Assembly (NCBI GenBank): GCA_032388755.1
Contig: CP135593.1
Coordinates: 1,178,001 to 1,242,000, forward strand
Source of the DNA: Neisseria sp. DTU_2020_1000833_1_SI_GRL_NUU_006
Lineage (GTDB): Bacteria > Pseudomonadota > Gammaproteobacteria > Burkholderiales > Neisseriaceae
Length of the DNA: 64,000 nt
Direction of reading: 5' to 3'
The notes under the pieces: model-generated
Databases searched by the model: none
Seen by the model: the letters and a program-made list of their open reading frames with translations, nothing else
What the model was told of the DNA's origin: nothing
Translations under genes and position numbers: made by a program
Shown: piece by piece, positions 42,579 to 52,285 of the stretch
Layout of the letters: every line of letters starts with the position of its first letter
How positions within the stretch are numbered: the stretch's first letter is position 1

Positions 42579-44108
42579 ATGTTAAATTTACTTCCCGCAC
42601 CGCCAGCCGAGTTGTGGCAGGCGACGCTTGAACACCTCCGCCTCTCCCTGATTGCCCTGCTTTGCGCCGTCGCGCTTGCCGTACCGCTCGCCGTATGGCT
42701 GGCGGACAAACGGCGTTGGGCGGAAGGTGTTTTGCAGGTAACCAATATCCTGCAAACCATTCCGTCTCTCGCGCTGCTCGGCTTGCTGATTCCCTTTGTC
42801 GGCATCGGCTCGCCGCCGGTTTTGATTGCGCTGACGCTCTATGCCCTGTTGCCGATTTTTCAGAACACCTATCTCGGTTTGAGCCAAATCGATCCCGCCA
42901 TCAAAGAAGCGCACACCGCGTTCGGCTTGTCCCGTTGGCAGGCGTTGTGGCGCATTGAATTGCCGATGGCGTTGCCTGCCATGATTTCCGGCATCCGCAC
43001 CGCGTCCGTATTGATTATCGGCACGGCGACACTCGCCGCGCTTATCGGTGCAGGCGGTTTGGGCAACCTGATTTTGCTCGGCATCGACCGCAACAACATG
43101 GCGATGACGTTTACCGGCGCGCTGTTGTCCGCCCTGCTCGCCGTATTGGTCAGCGGCGGCATCGGCATACTGCAAAAGTCCAAGCACAAAATGCCGATTA
43201 CCGCCGCCCTGCTTGCCATCCTTATCGCCATCAGTTTGGCACCGATTTTTCAAACGAACCCATCCGAACAAAAAATCACCATCGCAGGCAAGCTCGGCAG
43301 CGAACCCGACATCCTCATCAATATGTACAAACAGTTGATTGAAGAAAATAATCCGCGCGCGCAGGTGGCGCTCAAACCCAATTTCGGCAAAACCTCATTC
43401 CTGTTCAACGCCTTAAACAGCGGCGAAATCGACATCTACCCCGAATTTACCGGTACCGTCCTCGAAAGTCTGGTCAAAGTCCCTGCCGAACAGCAAAACC
43501 GCCGCCTTTCCCCCGAACAGACCTACCAAACCGCCAAAGACCTGCTCGCCCAACAACAGCGGCTGACCTTTCTGCCGCCGATGGCATACCAAAACACCTA
43601 CGCCCTCGCCGTCAGCCAAGACTACGCCGCCGCGCACAACCTGCACAAAATCTCCGACCTCAAACGCGTGCAAAACCAAATCCGCGCCGGCTTTACCCTC
43701 GAATTTACCGACCGCGCCGACGGCTACAAAGGTCTGCAACAACATGGCATACAGTTTAGCCGCCTCTCGACGCTCGAACCCGCCCTGCGCTACACCGCCC
43801 TGCTAAACGGCAAAATTGACCTCGTCGAAGCCTATTCCACCGACAGCGACCTCAAACAATACCGCCTCGCCGTCCTTTCGGACGACATCGCCCTGTTTCC
43901 TTCCTATCAAGGCGCGCCGCTGATGAAAACCGAGTTTGCCGAACAGCATCCCGACATCGTGAACGCATTGAACAAACTGGCAGGCAAAATCAGCGAAGCC
44001 GAAATGACCGAAATGAACTACCGCGTGAAAGTAGGCGGAGAAAAACCGGCAGATGTGGCGCGGGATTATTTGCAGAAAAACGGTTTGATAAACGATAAGG
44101 GCAAATGA
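42579..44108 (+). CDS. osmoprotectant ABC permease fused to its substrate-binding domain
   Basis: The 509-aa protein has about 200 residues of ABC permease (six likely transmembrane segments, VTNILQTIPSLALLGLL and the cytoplasmic EAHTAFGLSRWQALWRIELP) followed by a linker and an OpuAC/OsmF-type substrate-binding domain (FGKTSFLFNALNSGEIDIYPEFTG). Such fusions take up glycine betaine, choline or similar solutes. The ATPase partner is not adjacent, though the next gene is an unrelated IS remnant; it must be encoded elsewhere. Confidence 0.88.
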   Translation: MLNLLPAPPAELWQATLEHLRLSLIALLCAVALAVPLAVWLADKRRWAEGVLQVTNILQTIPSLALLGLLIPFVGIGSPPVLIALTLYALLPIFQNTYLGLSQIDPAIKEAHTAFGLSRWQALWRIELPMALPAMISGIRTASVLIIGTATLAALIGAGGLGNLILLGIDRNNMAMTFTGALLSALLAVLVSGGIGILQKSKHKMPITAALLAILIAISLAPIFQTNPSEQKITIAGKLGSEPDILINMYKQLIEENNPRAQVALKPNFGKTSFLFNALNSGEIDIYPEFTGTVLESLVKVPAEQQNRRLSPEQTYQTAKDLLAQQQRLTFLPPMAYQNTYALAVSQDYAAAHNLHKISDLKRVQNQIRAGFTLEFTDRADGYKGLQQHGIQFSRLSTLEPALRYTALLNGKIDLVEAYSTDSDLKQYRLAVLSDDIALFPSYQGAPLMKTEFAEQHPDIVNALNKLAGKISEAEMTEMNYRVKVGGEKPADVARDYLQKNGLINDKGK

Positions 44109-44110
44109 TT

Positions 44111-44164
44111 CAGGTCGTCTGAAAAACAGGTTCATGTTATTGAAACGGGTTTTCAGACGACCTT
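44111..44164 (+). terminator. DUS inverted pair after the ABC fusion gene
   Basis: CAGGTCGTCTGAAAAACA and GTTTTCAGACGACCTTG flank a 20-base loop, 3 bp past the stop. Confidence 0.65.
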
Positions 44165-44167
44165 GAA

Positions 44168-44885
44168 TTCGGATTTCAAGTGCAACACCAGGGTACAGGT
44201 CGTTGGAACAGGACAAAAATAAAACACTTGGCGTTTCGCAGCCAAGTGTTTTTCTCGGCCGGTGGTTCAACTCATCTTGAACCCTACGTATCTACCGATC
44301 GCTGATGTTTCGGAAATCGGTTTGTTTAGGGAAATATTGTCGGATGAGTCCGTTGGTGTTTTCATTCAGTCCTTTTTCCCAAGAATGGTAAGGGCGGCAA
44401 AAATAGGTTTTCGCTTTCAATGCTTTGGCTATTTTGGTGTGTTGGTAGAACTCTTTGCCGTTATCCATGGTGATGGTGTGGACTCTGGCTTTATAGACCT
44501 TTAATACCCTAATGGCCGCCCGGGCAGTATCTTCAGCCTTTAAGTTATCCAATTTGCTGATGATGGTGTCGGCTTCCCAATCGCCGATGTGGGATTTTTA
44601 GTCGACGACGGCGGGTCGGTTTTCTATGCGGTTGCGCACTTTGCATCTGAGTTTGTGGCAGATAAGGGGGGCGATGCGCTGAATCAGCTGCGAATCGAGC
44701 TTATAGGGTTTTCGCTTGCGCTGTTTGGTAAGGCGGCTTTGCCGTTGTGCGTTTTCGGCACTGTATTGCTGTCCTTTGATGCAGTGCCGCTTGATTTCGC
44801 GGCTGATGGTGCTTTTGTGGCGGTTGATCTGTTTGGCGATTCTGTTATGGAAAGTTGCATTTCATTCAAATGCGAACCCGCCGTC
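44168..44885 (-). pseudogene. IS30-family (IS1655-like) transposase remnant
   Basis: On the - strand the frames give ISREIKRHCIKGQQY, SHIGDWEADTIISKLDNL, TITMDNGKEF and RPYHSWEKGLNENTNGLIR, the IS30 core including the DDE motif. In-frame stops occur before SHIGDWEAD (near 44600) and after ISDR (near 44290), and the N-terminal helix-turn-helix end is cut off near a DUS at 44885. The 3' end retains the HRPRKTLG block to about 44190. The element is dead. Confidence 0.82.
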
Positions 44886-44928
44886 GTCTGAAAAGTTTTC
44901 AGACGACTTCTTGCTTTATATTTCCTTC

Positions 44929-45651
44929 TTACCAAATCCCCAACCATTTTTCTTCCGATTTTGAGTTTCCGCGTCCTTCTTGTGCTTCGCGTTCCTTTCT
45001 TCGGAAATCCCAGGGTGCTTGCGGATTTCTACCGCTCCACAAACCTTTACGTTTTTGTTTTGCCTGCTTTTGGGCGGCGGCGTAATCGGTATAGGCGGTT
45101 TTGCTTTGCTGTTTTCTGGCATAGCTGTCGTAATGCCATGCCGCGCCGTCGCGCAGCTGCACAAGGTTCAAATCGGTTGCTCCAACGGATACCTGCGCAA
45201 CTTCGCGTTGGTAGCGGTCTTTTTCGAATACGCGTACTTTCACTTTTTTGCCGTCAGCCGCGGCAATAAGGTTGTCGCGCGAACGTGTGCCGTATGCCTG
45301 ATTGATTTCGGGCGCGTCGATATACGCCATGCGGATTTTGTGTTTTGCACCGTCTCCGTCGATGACATGAAGGGTATCACCGTCGTGGATTTTGATGATT
45401 TTTCCGTGATAAGTATAGGGGGCTTTTTTATGTATGCCAGTCTTGTCCACTTCGTTTTCAGACGACTTTGGCCTGATTGTATCGGTCAGTAGCGCACCGA
45501 CGGCCTCTAAGCCGAAATGACGGCTGTCTGTAATATCGGAAACAATCTGAACGCCTGATTGAACAAGTTCGGTATCGCGTGAGCTGTAACCCAATGCGCC
45601 CAATACAGACAGGAAAACGGGCAGCCATTTGAGCATGGTGGTGGTCTTCAT
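44929..45651 (-). CDS. exported thermonuclease-like (SNase) protein
   Basis: The 240-aa protein has an N-terminal hydrophobic signal (WLPVFLSVLGALGYS) and a staphylococcal-nuclease fold: YHGKIIKIHDGDTLHVID, RMAYIDAPEINQAYG, VFEKDRYQREVAQVSV with the catalytic Arg/Glu/Arg set, and LRDGAAWHYDSYA. A Lys/Gln-rich tail follows. It probably degrades extracellular or periplasmic DNA/RNA. Start could be five codons later. Confidence 0.88.
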   Translation of the reverse strand: MKTTTMLKWLPVFLSVLGALGYSSRDTELVQSGVQIVSDITDSRHFGLEAVGALLTDTIRPKSSENEVDKTGIHKKAPYTYHGKIIKIHDGDTLHVIDGDGAKHKIRMAYIDAPEINQAYGTRSRDNLIAAADGKKVKVRVFEKDRYQREVAQVSVGATDLNLVQLRDGAAWHYDSYARKQQSKTAYTDYAAAQKQAKQKRKGLWSGRNPQAPWDFRRKEREAQEGRGNSKSEEKWLGIW

Positions 45652-45665
45652 AATTTGAGAATGAT

Positions 45666-45706
45666 AAGGTCGTCTGAAAATCGATATTGGTTTTCAGACG
45701 ACCTTT
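45666..45706 (-). terminator. DUS inverted-repeat terminator after rpiA
   Basis: AAGGTCGTCTGAAAA and TTTTCAGACGACCTTT with a short loop, 15 bp beyond the rpiA stop and just upstream of the nuclease gene. Confidence 0.75.
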
Positions 45707-45720
45707 GCTGTTTATTGCCT

Positions 45721-46392
45721 TTAATTTTGTCCGGGCTTGATGACTTTGGCGCCCTGCTCTGTGCCCAAGATCAACAAATCCGCGGCATTGCGGGCGAAGA
45801 TGCCGTTTTCGAGAACGCCGGTGATGCGGTTGATTTCATCTTCCATAGTCAGCGGACGGTCGATATTCAAGCCATAGACATCGACAATTTGGTTGCCGTG
45901 GAAAGTGGTGTAATCTAAGCGCAATTCGGGCTGTCCGCCCATTGCCAAAAGTTTGCGCGACACCAGCGAACGCGCGCCGGGCAATACTTCTACGGGCAGC
46001 GGGAATTTGCCCAAGCGAGATACATACTTGCTTTCGTCGGCGATACAGATGAATTTGTCAGACGCACTGGCGACGACTTTCTCGTTCAGATGCGCACCGC
46101 CACCGCCTTTAATCATTTGCAGCATATGGTTCACTTCGTCCGCGCCGTCAACATAGACAGCCAGCCCCATCACATCATTCAGCGATACTTCGGGGATGTC
46201 GTATTGCGCCATCAGTTCGCTGGACTTTTTAGAAGTCGAAACCGCGCCTTTGATTTTTTTGCCGCTTTTGCCCAACGCTTCGATAAACATATTGACGGTC
46301 GAGCCAGAGCCGATACCGATGTATTCGTTTTCGGGTACGAATTCCACCGCTTTCTCAGCGGCAATGCGTTTCAATTCATCTTGAGTAGCCAT
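45721..46392 (-). CDS. rpiA: ribose-5-phosphate isomerase A
   Basis: The 223-aa protein has GIGSGSTVNMFIEAL, VDGADEVNHML and IKGGGGAHLNEKVVA, and ends with the C-terminal INRITGVLENGIFA block, all RpiA. It interconverts ribose-5- and ribulose-5-phosphate in the pentose-phosphate pathway. A GGAGAA site precedes the ATG at 46392. It stands 70 bp after ispF on the same strand. Confidence 0.96.
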   Translation of the reverse strand: MATQDELKRIAAEKAVEFVPENEYIGIGSGSTVNMFIEALGKSGKKIKGAVSTSKKSSELMAQYDIPEVSLNDVMGLAVYVDGADEVNHMLQMIKGGGGAHLNEKVVASASDKFICIADESKYVSRLGKFPLPVEVLPGARSLVSRKLLAMGGQPELRLDYTTFHGNQIVDVYGLNIDRPLTMEDEINRITGVLENGIFARNAADLLILGTEQGAKVIKPGQN

Positions 46393-46462
46393 GAGTTCTC
46401 CTTAATGGGATGTGGGTCAATAGGATTATCTTAACATTTTCATGCCGTTTGTGCTTGCCTGC

Positions 46463-46942
46463 TTACGCTTTTTCCAGCAACACCGCCGCTTGCGCCTCGA
46501 TGGCTTCCATGCGACCCAGATAACCGAGCTTTTCGTTGGTTTTGCCTTTAATGTTCACATAGGTCGTCTGAATGCCCAAATCGGTGGCAATGTTGGCGCG
46601 CATGGCGGGAATGTGCGGCGCGAGCTTGGGCTTTTGCGCGATGATGGTCGTGTCCACGTTCACAACGCGCCAGCCTAAAGCCTGCACGCTCTTATATGCT
46701 TCGCGCAATAATAAGCGGCTGTCGGCATCTTTAAACTCGGCGGCGGTATCAGGGAAATGGCTGCCGATGTCGCCCAAGCCCGCCGCACCGAGCAATGCGT
46801 CGGTAATCGCGTGCAAAAGCGCGTCGGCATCGGAATGACCGAGCAGGCCTTTTTCAAACGGAATATTTACGCCGCCGAGAATCAAATTGCGACCGTCGAC
46901 GAGTTGGTGGACATCGTAGCCTTGTCCGATACGGATATTCAT
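46463..46942 (-). CDS. ispF: 2-C-methyl-D-erythritol 2,4-cyclodiphosphate synthase
   Basis: The 159-aa protein has GQGYDVHQL (metal Asp/His), GHSDADALLHAITDALLG and the C-terminal TNEKLGYLGRMEAIEA. It acts in the MEP isoprenoid pathway. The start at 46942 matches the family (NIRIGQGYDVH) and has an AGGAC site; a frame six residues longer is rejected. ispD, often adjacent, is not in the window. Confidence 0.96.
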   Translation of the reverse strand: MNIRIGQGYDVHQLVDGRNLILGGVNIPFEKGLLGHSDADALLHAITDALLGAAGLGDIGSHFPDTAAEFKDADSRLLLREAYKSVQALGWRVVNVDTTIIAQKPKLAPHIPAMRANIATDLGIQTTYVNIKGKTNEKLGYLGRMEAIEAQAAVLLEKA

Positions 46943-46960
46943 GTTTTGTCCTTTTTTCAA

Positions 46961-47000
46961 TGTCAGGTCGTCTGGAAAACGGGTTTCAGACGACCTGACA
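46961..47000. terminator. DUS inverted pair upstream of ispF
   Basis: TGTCAGGTCGTCT and AGACGACCTGACA are inverted with a short loop, one base of the left arm differing; between ilvD and ispF. Confidence 0.55.
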
Positions 47001-47143
47001 TATGGGTATCAAAGTTTCGCAGCCTTTTGCCTAATTTTCCATCAGATACCCGCTTGAAACTTTTTCAACCGATACAAGCAATAAAATAAATCGCTGAGAG
47101 ATAAGTCATGGATACGGTTTCGCCGTAAACATTGATTCAAACA

Positions 47144-47180
47144 GAAAAAAGGCAGGAGCGTTTCCGATGGCCTCCTGCCC
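47144..47180 (-). terminator. Rho-independent terminator after ilvD
   Basis: GGGCAGGAG and CTCCTGCC form a stem followed by TTTTTT on the - strand, 14 bp after the ilvD stop. Confidence 0.88.
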
Positions 47181-47193
47181 GTAATATACCGAA

Positions 47194-49053
47194 TCAGCGT
47201 TCGATTTGCGACACATCGCGCACCGCGCCTTTGTCGGCGGAGGTCGCCATGGCGCCGTAGGCGCGCAGGGCGGCGGAGACGTAGCGGTCGCGGTTTTCCG
47301 GTTTCCACGCTTTGCTGCCGCGTGCTTCCATTTCGGCACGGCGTTTTGCGAGTTCTTCGTCAGACACTTTCAGGTTGATGCTGCGGTTGGGGATGTCGAT
47401 TTCGATGGTGTCGCCTTCGTGCACCAAGCCGATTGCGCCGCCTTCCGCCGCTTCGGGCGAAGCATGGCCGATGGAGAGGCCTGATGTGCCGCCGGAGAAG
47501 CGTCCGTCGGTCAGCAGGGCGCAGGCTTTGCCCAAGCCTTTGGATTTCAGGTAAGAAGTCGGATACAGCATTTCCTGCATACCCGGGCCGCCTTTCGGGC
47601 CTTCGTAGCGGATGATGACGATGTCGCCGGCGACGATTTGGTTGCCCAAAATGCCTTCGACGGCGGCTTCTTGACTTTCAAACACGCGGGCGCGGCCGGT
47701 GAATTTGAGAATGCTCTCGTCCACGCCTGCGGTTTTCACCACGCAGCCGCGTTCGGCGATGTTGCCGAACAAGACCGCCAAACCGCCGTCTTGCGAGTAG
47801 GCGTGTTCGACGTTGCGGATGCAGCCTTTTTGGCGGTCGAGGTCGAGGGTTTTCCACATGCGGTTTTGCGAGAACGCTTGGGTGGTGCGCACGCCGCCGG
47901 GCGCGGCTTTGAAGCGTTCGATGGCGTGGGTGTTTTCAGGATTGGTCACGTCCCATTGTTCAATCGCGTCTTTCAACGTCGGTGCGTGGATGGTGTACAC
48001 GTCGGTGTGCAGTTTGCCCGCTTTGTCCAATTCTTTCAGGATGGCGAAGATGCCGCCCGCGCGGTGCACGTCTTCCATGTAGTAGTCGTGATTGTTGGGC
48101 GCGGTTTTGCAGATGCAGGGCACGACGCGGCTTAAGCGGTCGATGTCGGCCATTTTGAAATCGACACCCGCTTCGTTGGCGACGGCGAGCAAATGCAGGA
48201 TGGTGTTGGTGGAGCCGCCCATGGCGATGTCCATAGTCATGGCGTTTTCAAACGCTTTTTTGGTGGCGATGCTGCGCGGCAACACGGTTTCGTCATTTTG
48301 CTCGTAATAGCGTTTGGTGATTTCGACAATCATGCGGCCCGCTTCGAGGAACAATTCTTTGCGGCCTGCGTGGGTGGCGAGGTAGGAGCCGTTGCCGGGC
48401 AGGGACAGGCCGAGCGCTTCGGTCAGGCAGTTCATGGAGTTGGCGGTGAACATGCCGGAGCAAGAGCCGCAGGTCGGGCAGGCGTTTTGCTCGACTTCTT
48501 CGACTTGCTGGTTGCTGACATTGTCGTCCGCCGATTCAATCATGGCGTCAATCAAGTCCAAACGGCGTTCGGGCTGGATGTTGGCCACGCCGATGACTTT
48601 GCCCGCTTCCATCGGACCGCCGGAAACGAAGATGGTCGGAATGTTCAGGCGCATGGCGGCAATCAGCATACCCGGGGTGATTTTGTCGCAGTTGGAAATG
48701 CACACCAGCGCGTCGGCGCAGTGGGCGTTGACCATGTATTCGATGGAGTCGGCAATCAAATCGCGGCTGGGCAAGGAGTACAGCATGCCGCTGTGTCCCA
48801 TGGCGATGCCGTCGTCGATGGCGATGGTGTTGAATTCTTTGGCGATTGCGCCGGCTTTTTCAATTTCGCGGGCAACCAGTTGGCCCATGTTGTGCAGATG
48901 GACATGGCCGGGCACGAATTGGGTGAACGAATTGGCAACGGCGATGATGGGCTTGCCGAAGTCGGTTTCCATCACGCCGGTGGCGCGCCACAATGCGCGC
49001 GCGCCCGCCATATTGCGGCCGTGAGTAGAGGTTTTGGAGCGGTAGTCTGGCAT
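47194..49053 (-). CDS. ilvD: dihydroxy-acid dehydratase
   Basis: The 619-aa protein matches IlvD: GRNMAGARALWRATG, VCISNCDKITPGML and ACPTCGSCSGMFTANSMNCL (cluster cysteines), MDIAMGGSTNTILHLLA, and the C-terminal TDGRFSGGTSGLSIGHASPE. It dehydrates dihydroxy acids in branched-chain amino-acid synthesis and depends on an Fe-S cluster. Long antisense frames over this gene are shadows. Confidence 0.97.
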   Translation of the reverse strand: MPDYRSKTSTHGRNMAGARALWRATGVMETDFGKPIIAVANSFTQFVPGHVHLHNMGQLVAREIEKAGAIAKEFNTIAIDDGIAMGHSGMLYSLPSRDLIADSIEYMVNAHCADALVCISNCDKITPGMLIAAMRLNIPTIFVSGGPMEAGKVIGVANIQPERRLDLIDAMIESADDNVSNQQVEEVEQNACPTCGSCSGMFTANSMNCLTEALGLSLPGNGSYLATHAGRKELFLEAGRMIVEITKRYYEQNDETVLPRSIATKKAFENAMTMDIAMGGSTNTILHLLAVANEAGVDFKMADIDRLSRVVPCICKTAPNNHDYYMEDVHRAGGIFAILKELDKAGKLHTDVYTIHAPTLKDAIEQWDVTNPENTHAIERFKAAPGGVRTTQAFSQNRMWKTLDLDRQKGCIRNVEHAYSQDGGLAVLFGNIAERGCVVKTAGVDESILKFTGRARVFESQEAAVEGILGNQIVAGDIVIIRYEGPKGGPGMQEMLYPTSYLKSKGLGKACALLTDGRFSGGTSGLSIGHASPEAAEGGAIGLVHEGDTIEIDIPNRSINLKVSDEELAKRRAEMEARGSKAWKPENRDRYVSAALRAYGAMATSADKGAVRDVSQIER

Positions 49054-49356
49054 TTTGCATTCCTTTATTTATATGATAAGGCCGTATCTAACAGGCAGGC
49101 TTCGCATTCTGAAATGCGCTGAAATGATTGCCTGCGACCTATAAAAATAGTTTGGTATTTTATACCAATTATGTTTGGCAAAGAACTGCTATTTTGTAGT
49201 AAAACTAAGCAGTATTTGCTTATCCTGTGTTTGCTTCAATAATAAACAGAAGGTCGTCTGAAATGCTTCTCAGACGACCTTTCTAACTTTTCACAAGAAA
49301 AAACTTAGACACATATCATGTTCAAATATGGGTCATTGCCCTTATGATTTTCAGCT
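49054..49356. other. intergenic gap between lutB and ilvD
   Basis: Holds the ilvD upstream region (AT-rich, 49140-49230) and a DUS inverted pair at 49250-49283 (AAGGTCGTCTGAAA, CAGACGACCTTT) that probably terminates lutB. No gene seen. Confidence 0.6.
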
Positions 49357-50811
49357 TTACGCTTTTTCTTTTTGGCGCATTTTTTCCGCCATTATTTCAT
49401 GCAGCGTTTTTTTGGCAGGTTTCATCGGAACGCGGTTATCCGTCCAGCCCAGTTGCTTGCTCGGTGTCAATGCACGGAATTTGGTAGCCGCCCAACCGAA
49501 GGCGCGGTAGGCCTTGCTGCCGCTGAAAATACCGTTGAATGTGCGCCATGCCATTTGTTCGCCGAAGGTATGCGATGCACCTTGTCCGCGGATAGGATGC
49601 GGCACGACTTCGGACGGCGAACGTTGTGCTTCGACACGCAAACGCTGCATTTGTTCGGTAATCGGGATGCGTACCGGACAAACTTCCACGCACGCGCCGC
49701 ACATCGTACAGGCGGTCGGCAGGTCGCGGGTGGCATCCAGACCCAACAGGTGCGGAGAAATAATCTCGCCGATAGGACCGGGATAGGTTGTGCCGTATGC
49801 CGCGCCACCGATACGGGTATAAACCGGACAATGGTTCATACACGCGCCACAACGGATACATTGCAAGGTGCGGCGCATTTGATCTTCGGCATAGGCTTGA
49901 CTGCGGCCGTTGTCGAGCAGAACCAAGTGCATTTCCTGCGGGCCGTCTAATTCTTCACTACGGCGTGGGCCGGTAATCATGTTGAAATAGGTGGTAATGT
50001 TCTGACCGATGGCAGAACGCGGCAGCAGGCTGTACAAGGGAGGAATATCGGACAATTTCGCCACAACTTTTTCAATACCGGTAATGGCGATATGCACGGG
50101 CGGTACGGTAGTACTCAAGCGACCGTTGCCTTCGTTTTCCACCAGACACAGCGTACCTGTTTCTGCAACAGCAAAGTTTACGCCACTCAAACCGACATCG
50201 GCAGTGCTGTAAATATCGCGCAGGGCTTTGCGGGCGAAGCCGGTCAGTTGGTCTACGTCGTCCGTAAGCGGAGTTCCAAGATTTTGGTGGAAAAGTTCGC
50301 TAACCTGTTCTTTGGTTTTGTGGATAGCAGGCATCACGATATGGGTCGGTTTTTCGCCTGCCATTTGGACGATAAACTCGCCCAAGTCGCTTTCCACTGC
50401 TTTAATGCCTTTTGCTTCAAGATAATGGTTCAGCTCGATTTCCTCGCTGACCATCGATTTGCCTTTGACCATCAGCTTGCCGTTTTTGGCAGTAATGATG
50501 TCGTGGATGATTTCGCAGGCTTCGGCCGGCGTTTCCGCCCAGTGTACTTTTACGCCCAGCTTAGTCAGGTTTTCTTCCAATTGCTCCAGCAGGGCGGGCA
50601 ATTTAGACAATGAGCGCTGACGGACGTGTTCGCACAAATCACGCAGGTTTTGCAACTCTTCTTCGTCGGACAAAACGGCTTTACGCTTGGTCATCAGCAT
50701 ATCCATCGCGGTACGCAGACTCTTACGCAAAGGCTTGTCTTGAAGGGAAATTGCGGCGTTTTGTTTGAAAGTTTCCGGCTTCATGTGGAACTTGATGGTT
50801 TGCGTAGTCAT
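49357..50811 (-). CDS. lutB: LutB/LldF iron-sulfur L-lactate utilisation subunit
   Basis: The 484-aa protein has a DUF162/LUD domain (AETPAEACEIIHDIITAKNG, then FAVAETGTLCLVENEGNG) and two ferredoxin motifs, CIRCGACMNHCPVY and CTMCGACVEVCPVRIP, with a C-terminal DUF3390-like extension. LutABC oxidises L-lactate to pyruvate. Its start overlaps the lutC stop by 4 bp. Confidence 0.93.
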   Translation of the reverse strand: MTTQTIKFHMKPETFKQNAAISLQDKPLRKSLRTAMDMLMTKRKAVLSDEEELQNLRDLCEHVRQRSLSKLPALLEQLEENLTKLGVKVHWAETPAEACEIIHDIITAKNGKLMVKGKSMVSEEIELNHYLEAKGIKAVESDLGEFIVQMAGEKPTHIVMPAIHKTKEQVSELFHQNLGTPLTDDVDQLTGFARKALRDIYSTADVGLSGVNFAVAETGTLCLVENEGNGRLSTTVPPVHIAITGIEKVVAKLSDIPPLYSLLPRSAIGQNITTYFNMITGPRRSEELDGPQEMHLVLLDNGRSQAYAEDQMRRTLQCIRCGACMNHCPVYTRIGGAAYGTTYPGPIGEIISPHLLGLDATRDLPTACTMCGACVEVCPVRIPITEQMQRLRVEAQRSPSEVVPHPIRGQGASHTFGEQMAWRTFNGIFSGSKAYRAFGWAATKFRALTPSKQLGWTDNRVPMKPAKKTLHEIMAEKMRQKEKA

Positions 50812-51509
50812 GCGTTTTCCTCCAAATCGGCAGGGGAAATGTGGTCAGGCAGGATGGCGAGAATGACCAAATCACGCGGACCGTGTGCGCCATAAGCAAG
50901 CGTCAGTTGGATGTCTGCGGTTTTGGACGGGCCGGAAATCAGGAAAACATTGGTCGGCATACCGTTTTCCACCAGTTTTTCACCTTCGACAGCGTTGTGA
51001 AATTCGTTATACATTTTCGCCGTATCAAACAGGCAGAAATGCACGGGCGGAACAAGGCTCAACGTACGCGGCTCTTCGGGGCTGGAAAACAGCATCAGCG
51101 TACCGGTGCGGGCGATCCCGCATTGCGATCCGCTAAAGCCTGCATCGATGTTCGCGAAGAACTCGGTTTTCCAAGTATCGATTTCGCGTTCGAAAGCAAT
51201 CGGTTCGATATTGCTGTCCACCAGCGCGGCACGGGCGATTTGTCCGTGTTCGGTCGCTAACGACAGCAGGATGTTTTTCAAACCTTTGCCTTCGGCTGCT
51301 TGACGGAATACTTGCGGCCAGCCGGTTTTGGTCACCCAATAAATTTCGGTTTTGACGGCGCGCATAGCGGCAGCCCAATGTTTCAGACGCTCAACTTCGT
51401 TGTCCCAAGAAACACCCATTTCACGGTAATAATCAAAAACCGCAGGCTCTTCCATCGGCAATGCGTCGGCTTTTTTCAGTTTTGCCAAAATATTTTCGCG
51501 CGCGCTCAT
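50808..51509 (-). CDS. lutC: LutC/LldG LUD-domain L-lactate utilisation subunit
   Basis: The 233-aa LUD-domain protein begins SARENILAKLKKADALP and carries CGIARTGTLMLFSSPEEPRT and SGPSKTADIQLTLAYGAHGP. It is translationally coupled to both neighbours by 4-bp overlaps. Confidence 0.92.
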   Translation of the reverse strand: MSARENILAKLKKADALPMEEPAVFDYYREMGVSWDNEVERLKHWAAAMRAVKTEIYWVTKTGWPQVFRQAAEGKGLKNILLSLATEHGQIARAALVDSNIEPIAFEREIDTWKTEFFANIDAGFSGSQCGIARTGTLMLFSSPEEPRTLSLVPPVHFCLFDTAKMYNEFHNAVEGEKLVENGMPTNVFLISGPSKTADIQLTLAYGAHGPRDLVILAILPDHISPADLEENA

Positions 51510-52285
51510 GCTTTGCCTCCGGTACGTTCCAACAAGAAGGATGCGATGTGTTTCGGACGCGGCATATTCGGTTCGTCCTTAGCGATTTTGCCGCCGATGT
51601 TCATCATGCAGCCGCAGTCCGCGCTGATAATTTCGGTCGCACCGGTTTCTTTTAGCGCGGCAACTTTGTCTGTTACCATCGCGCCGGAAATATCCGCTTG
51701 TTTGACAGAGAATGTACCGCCAAAGCCGCAGCATTCGCTTTCATGGTCGTGAACGATACGTTCAACGTTTTCCATACCGTCAATCAACTGCCAACCTGAA
51801 ATATGAACGTTCATTTCGCGGCGGGCGGCGCAGGAAGTGTGGACGGCGACTTTGACCGGCTCGCCTTTGTCTTCAGGCTTGTAGCCGATGGCAAGCAAGA
51901 AATGAGTAAACTCAATGATGCGGTTGGCACAATCAACCGCTTTGGATTCGTATTCTGTATTTTTAAACAGGGTAGGCCAGTGATGTTTCATCATGCCGCC
52001 GCACGAGCCGGACGGTACGACGATCAGCCAGTTTTCAGGGAAAAGGTCGAGTTGCGCTTTGGCGACATCAAACGCCTCGGTCGGATGGCCGGAAGAGTAG
52101 GCGGGTTGGCCGCAGCAGCTTTGCGCCATCGGGTAATGAACCCGTATGCCTTGCTGCTCGATTAAAGTAATGGCATCCATGCCTGCTTCGGGCATGAAAA
52201 GATCGAGGACGCAGGTGCCGAAGAAATAGACATCCGTCGGCTTGCTGTCGAATGTAGTGATTTTGGGTGGGGTGATTGCGCTCAT
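51506..52285 (-). CDS. lutA: LutA/LldE CCG-domain Fe-S oxidoreductase
   Basis: The 259-aa protein has two CCG domains: VYFFGTCVLDLFMPEAGMDA with AQSCCGQPAYSSGHP, and VHTSCAARREMN with SECCGFGGTFSVK. These cysteine sets bind non-cubane or 4Fe-4S clusters in heterodisulfide-reductase-like proteins. It is the first gene of the lutABC operon. No lutR-like regulator is adjacent. Confidence 0.94.
   Translation of the reverse strand: MSAITPPKITTFDSKPTDVYFFGTCVLDLFMPEAGMDAITLIEQQGIRVHYPMAQSCCGQPAYSSGHPTEAFDVAKAQLDLFPENWLIVVPSGSCGGMMKHHWPTLFKNTEYESKAVDCANRIIEFTHFLLAIGYKPEDKGEPVKVAVHTSCAARREMNVHISGWQLIDGMENVERIVHDHESECCGFGGTFSVKQADISGAMVTDKVAALKETGATEIISADCGCMMNIGGKIAKDEPNMPRPKHIASFLLERTGGKA

Noticed and set aside
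48193..49122. Frames opposite ilvD
   Set aside because: Ala/Gly/Val/Phe-rich shadow of a strongly conserved enzyme.
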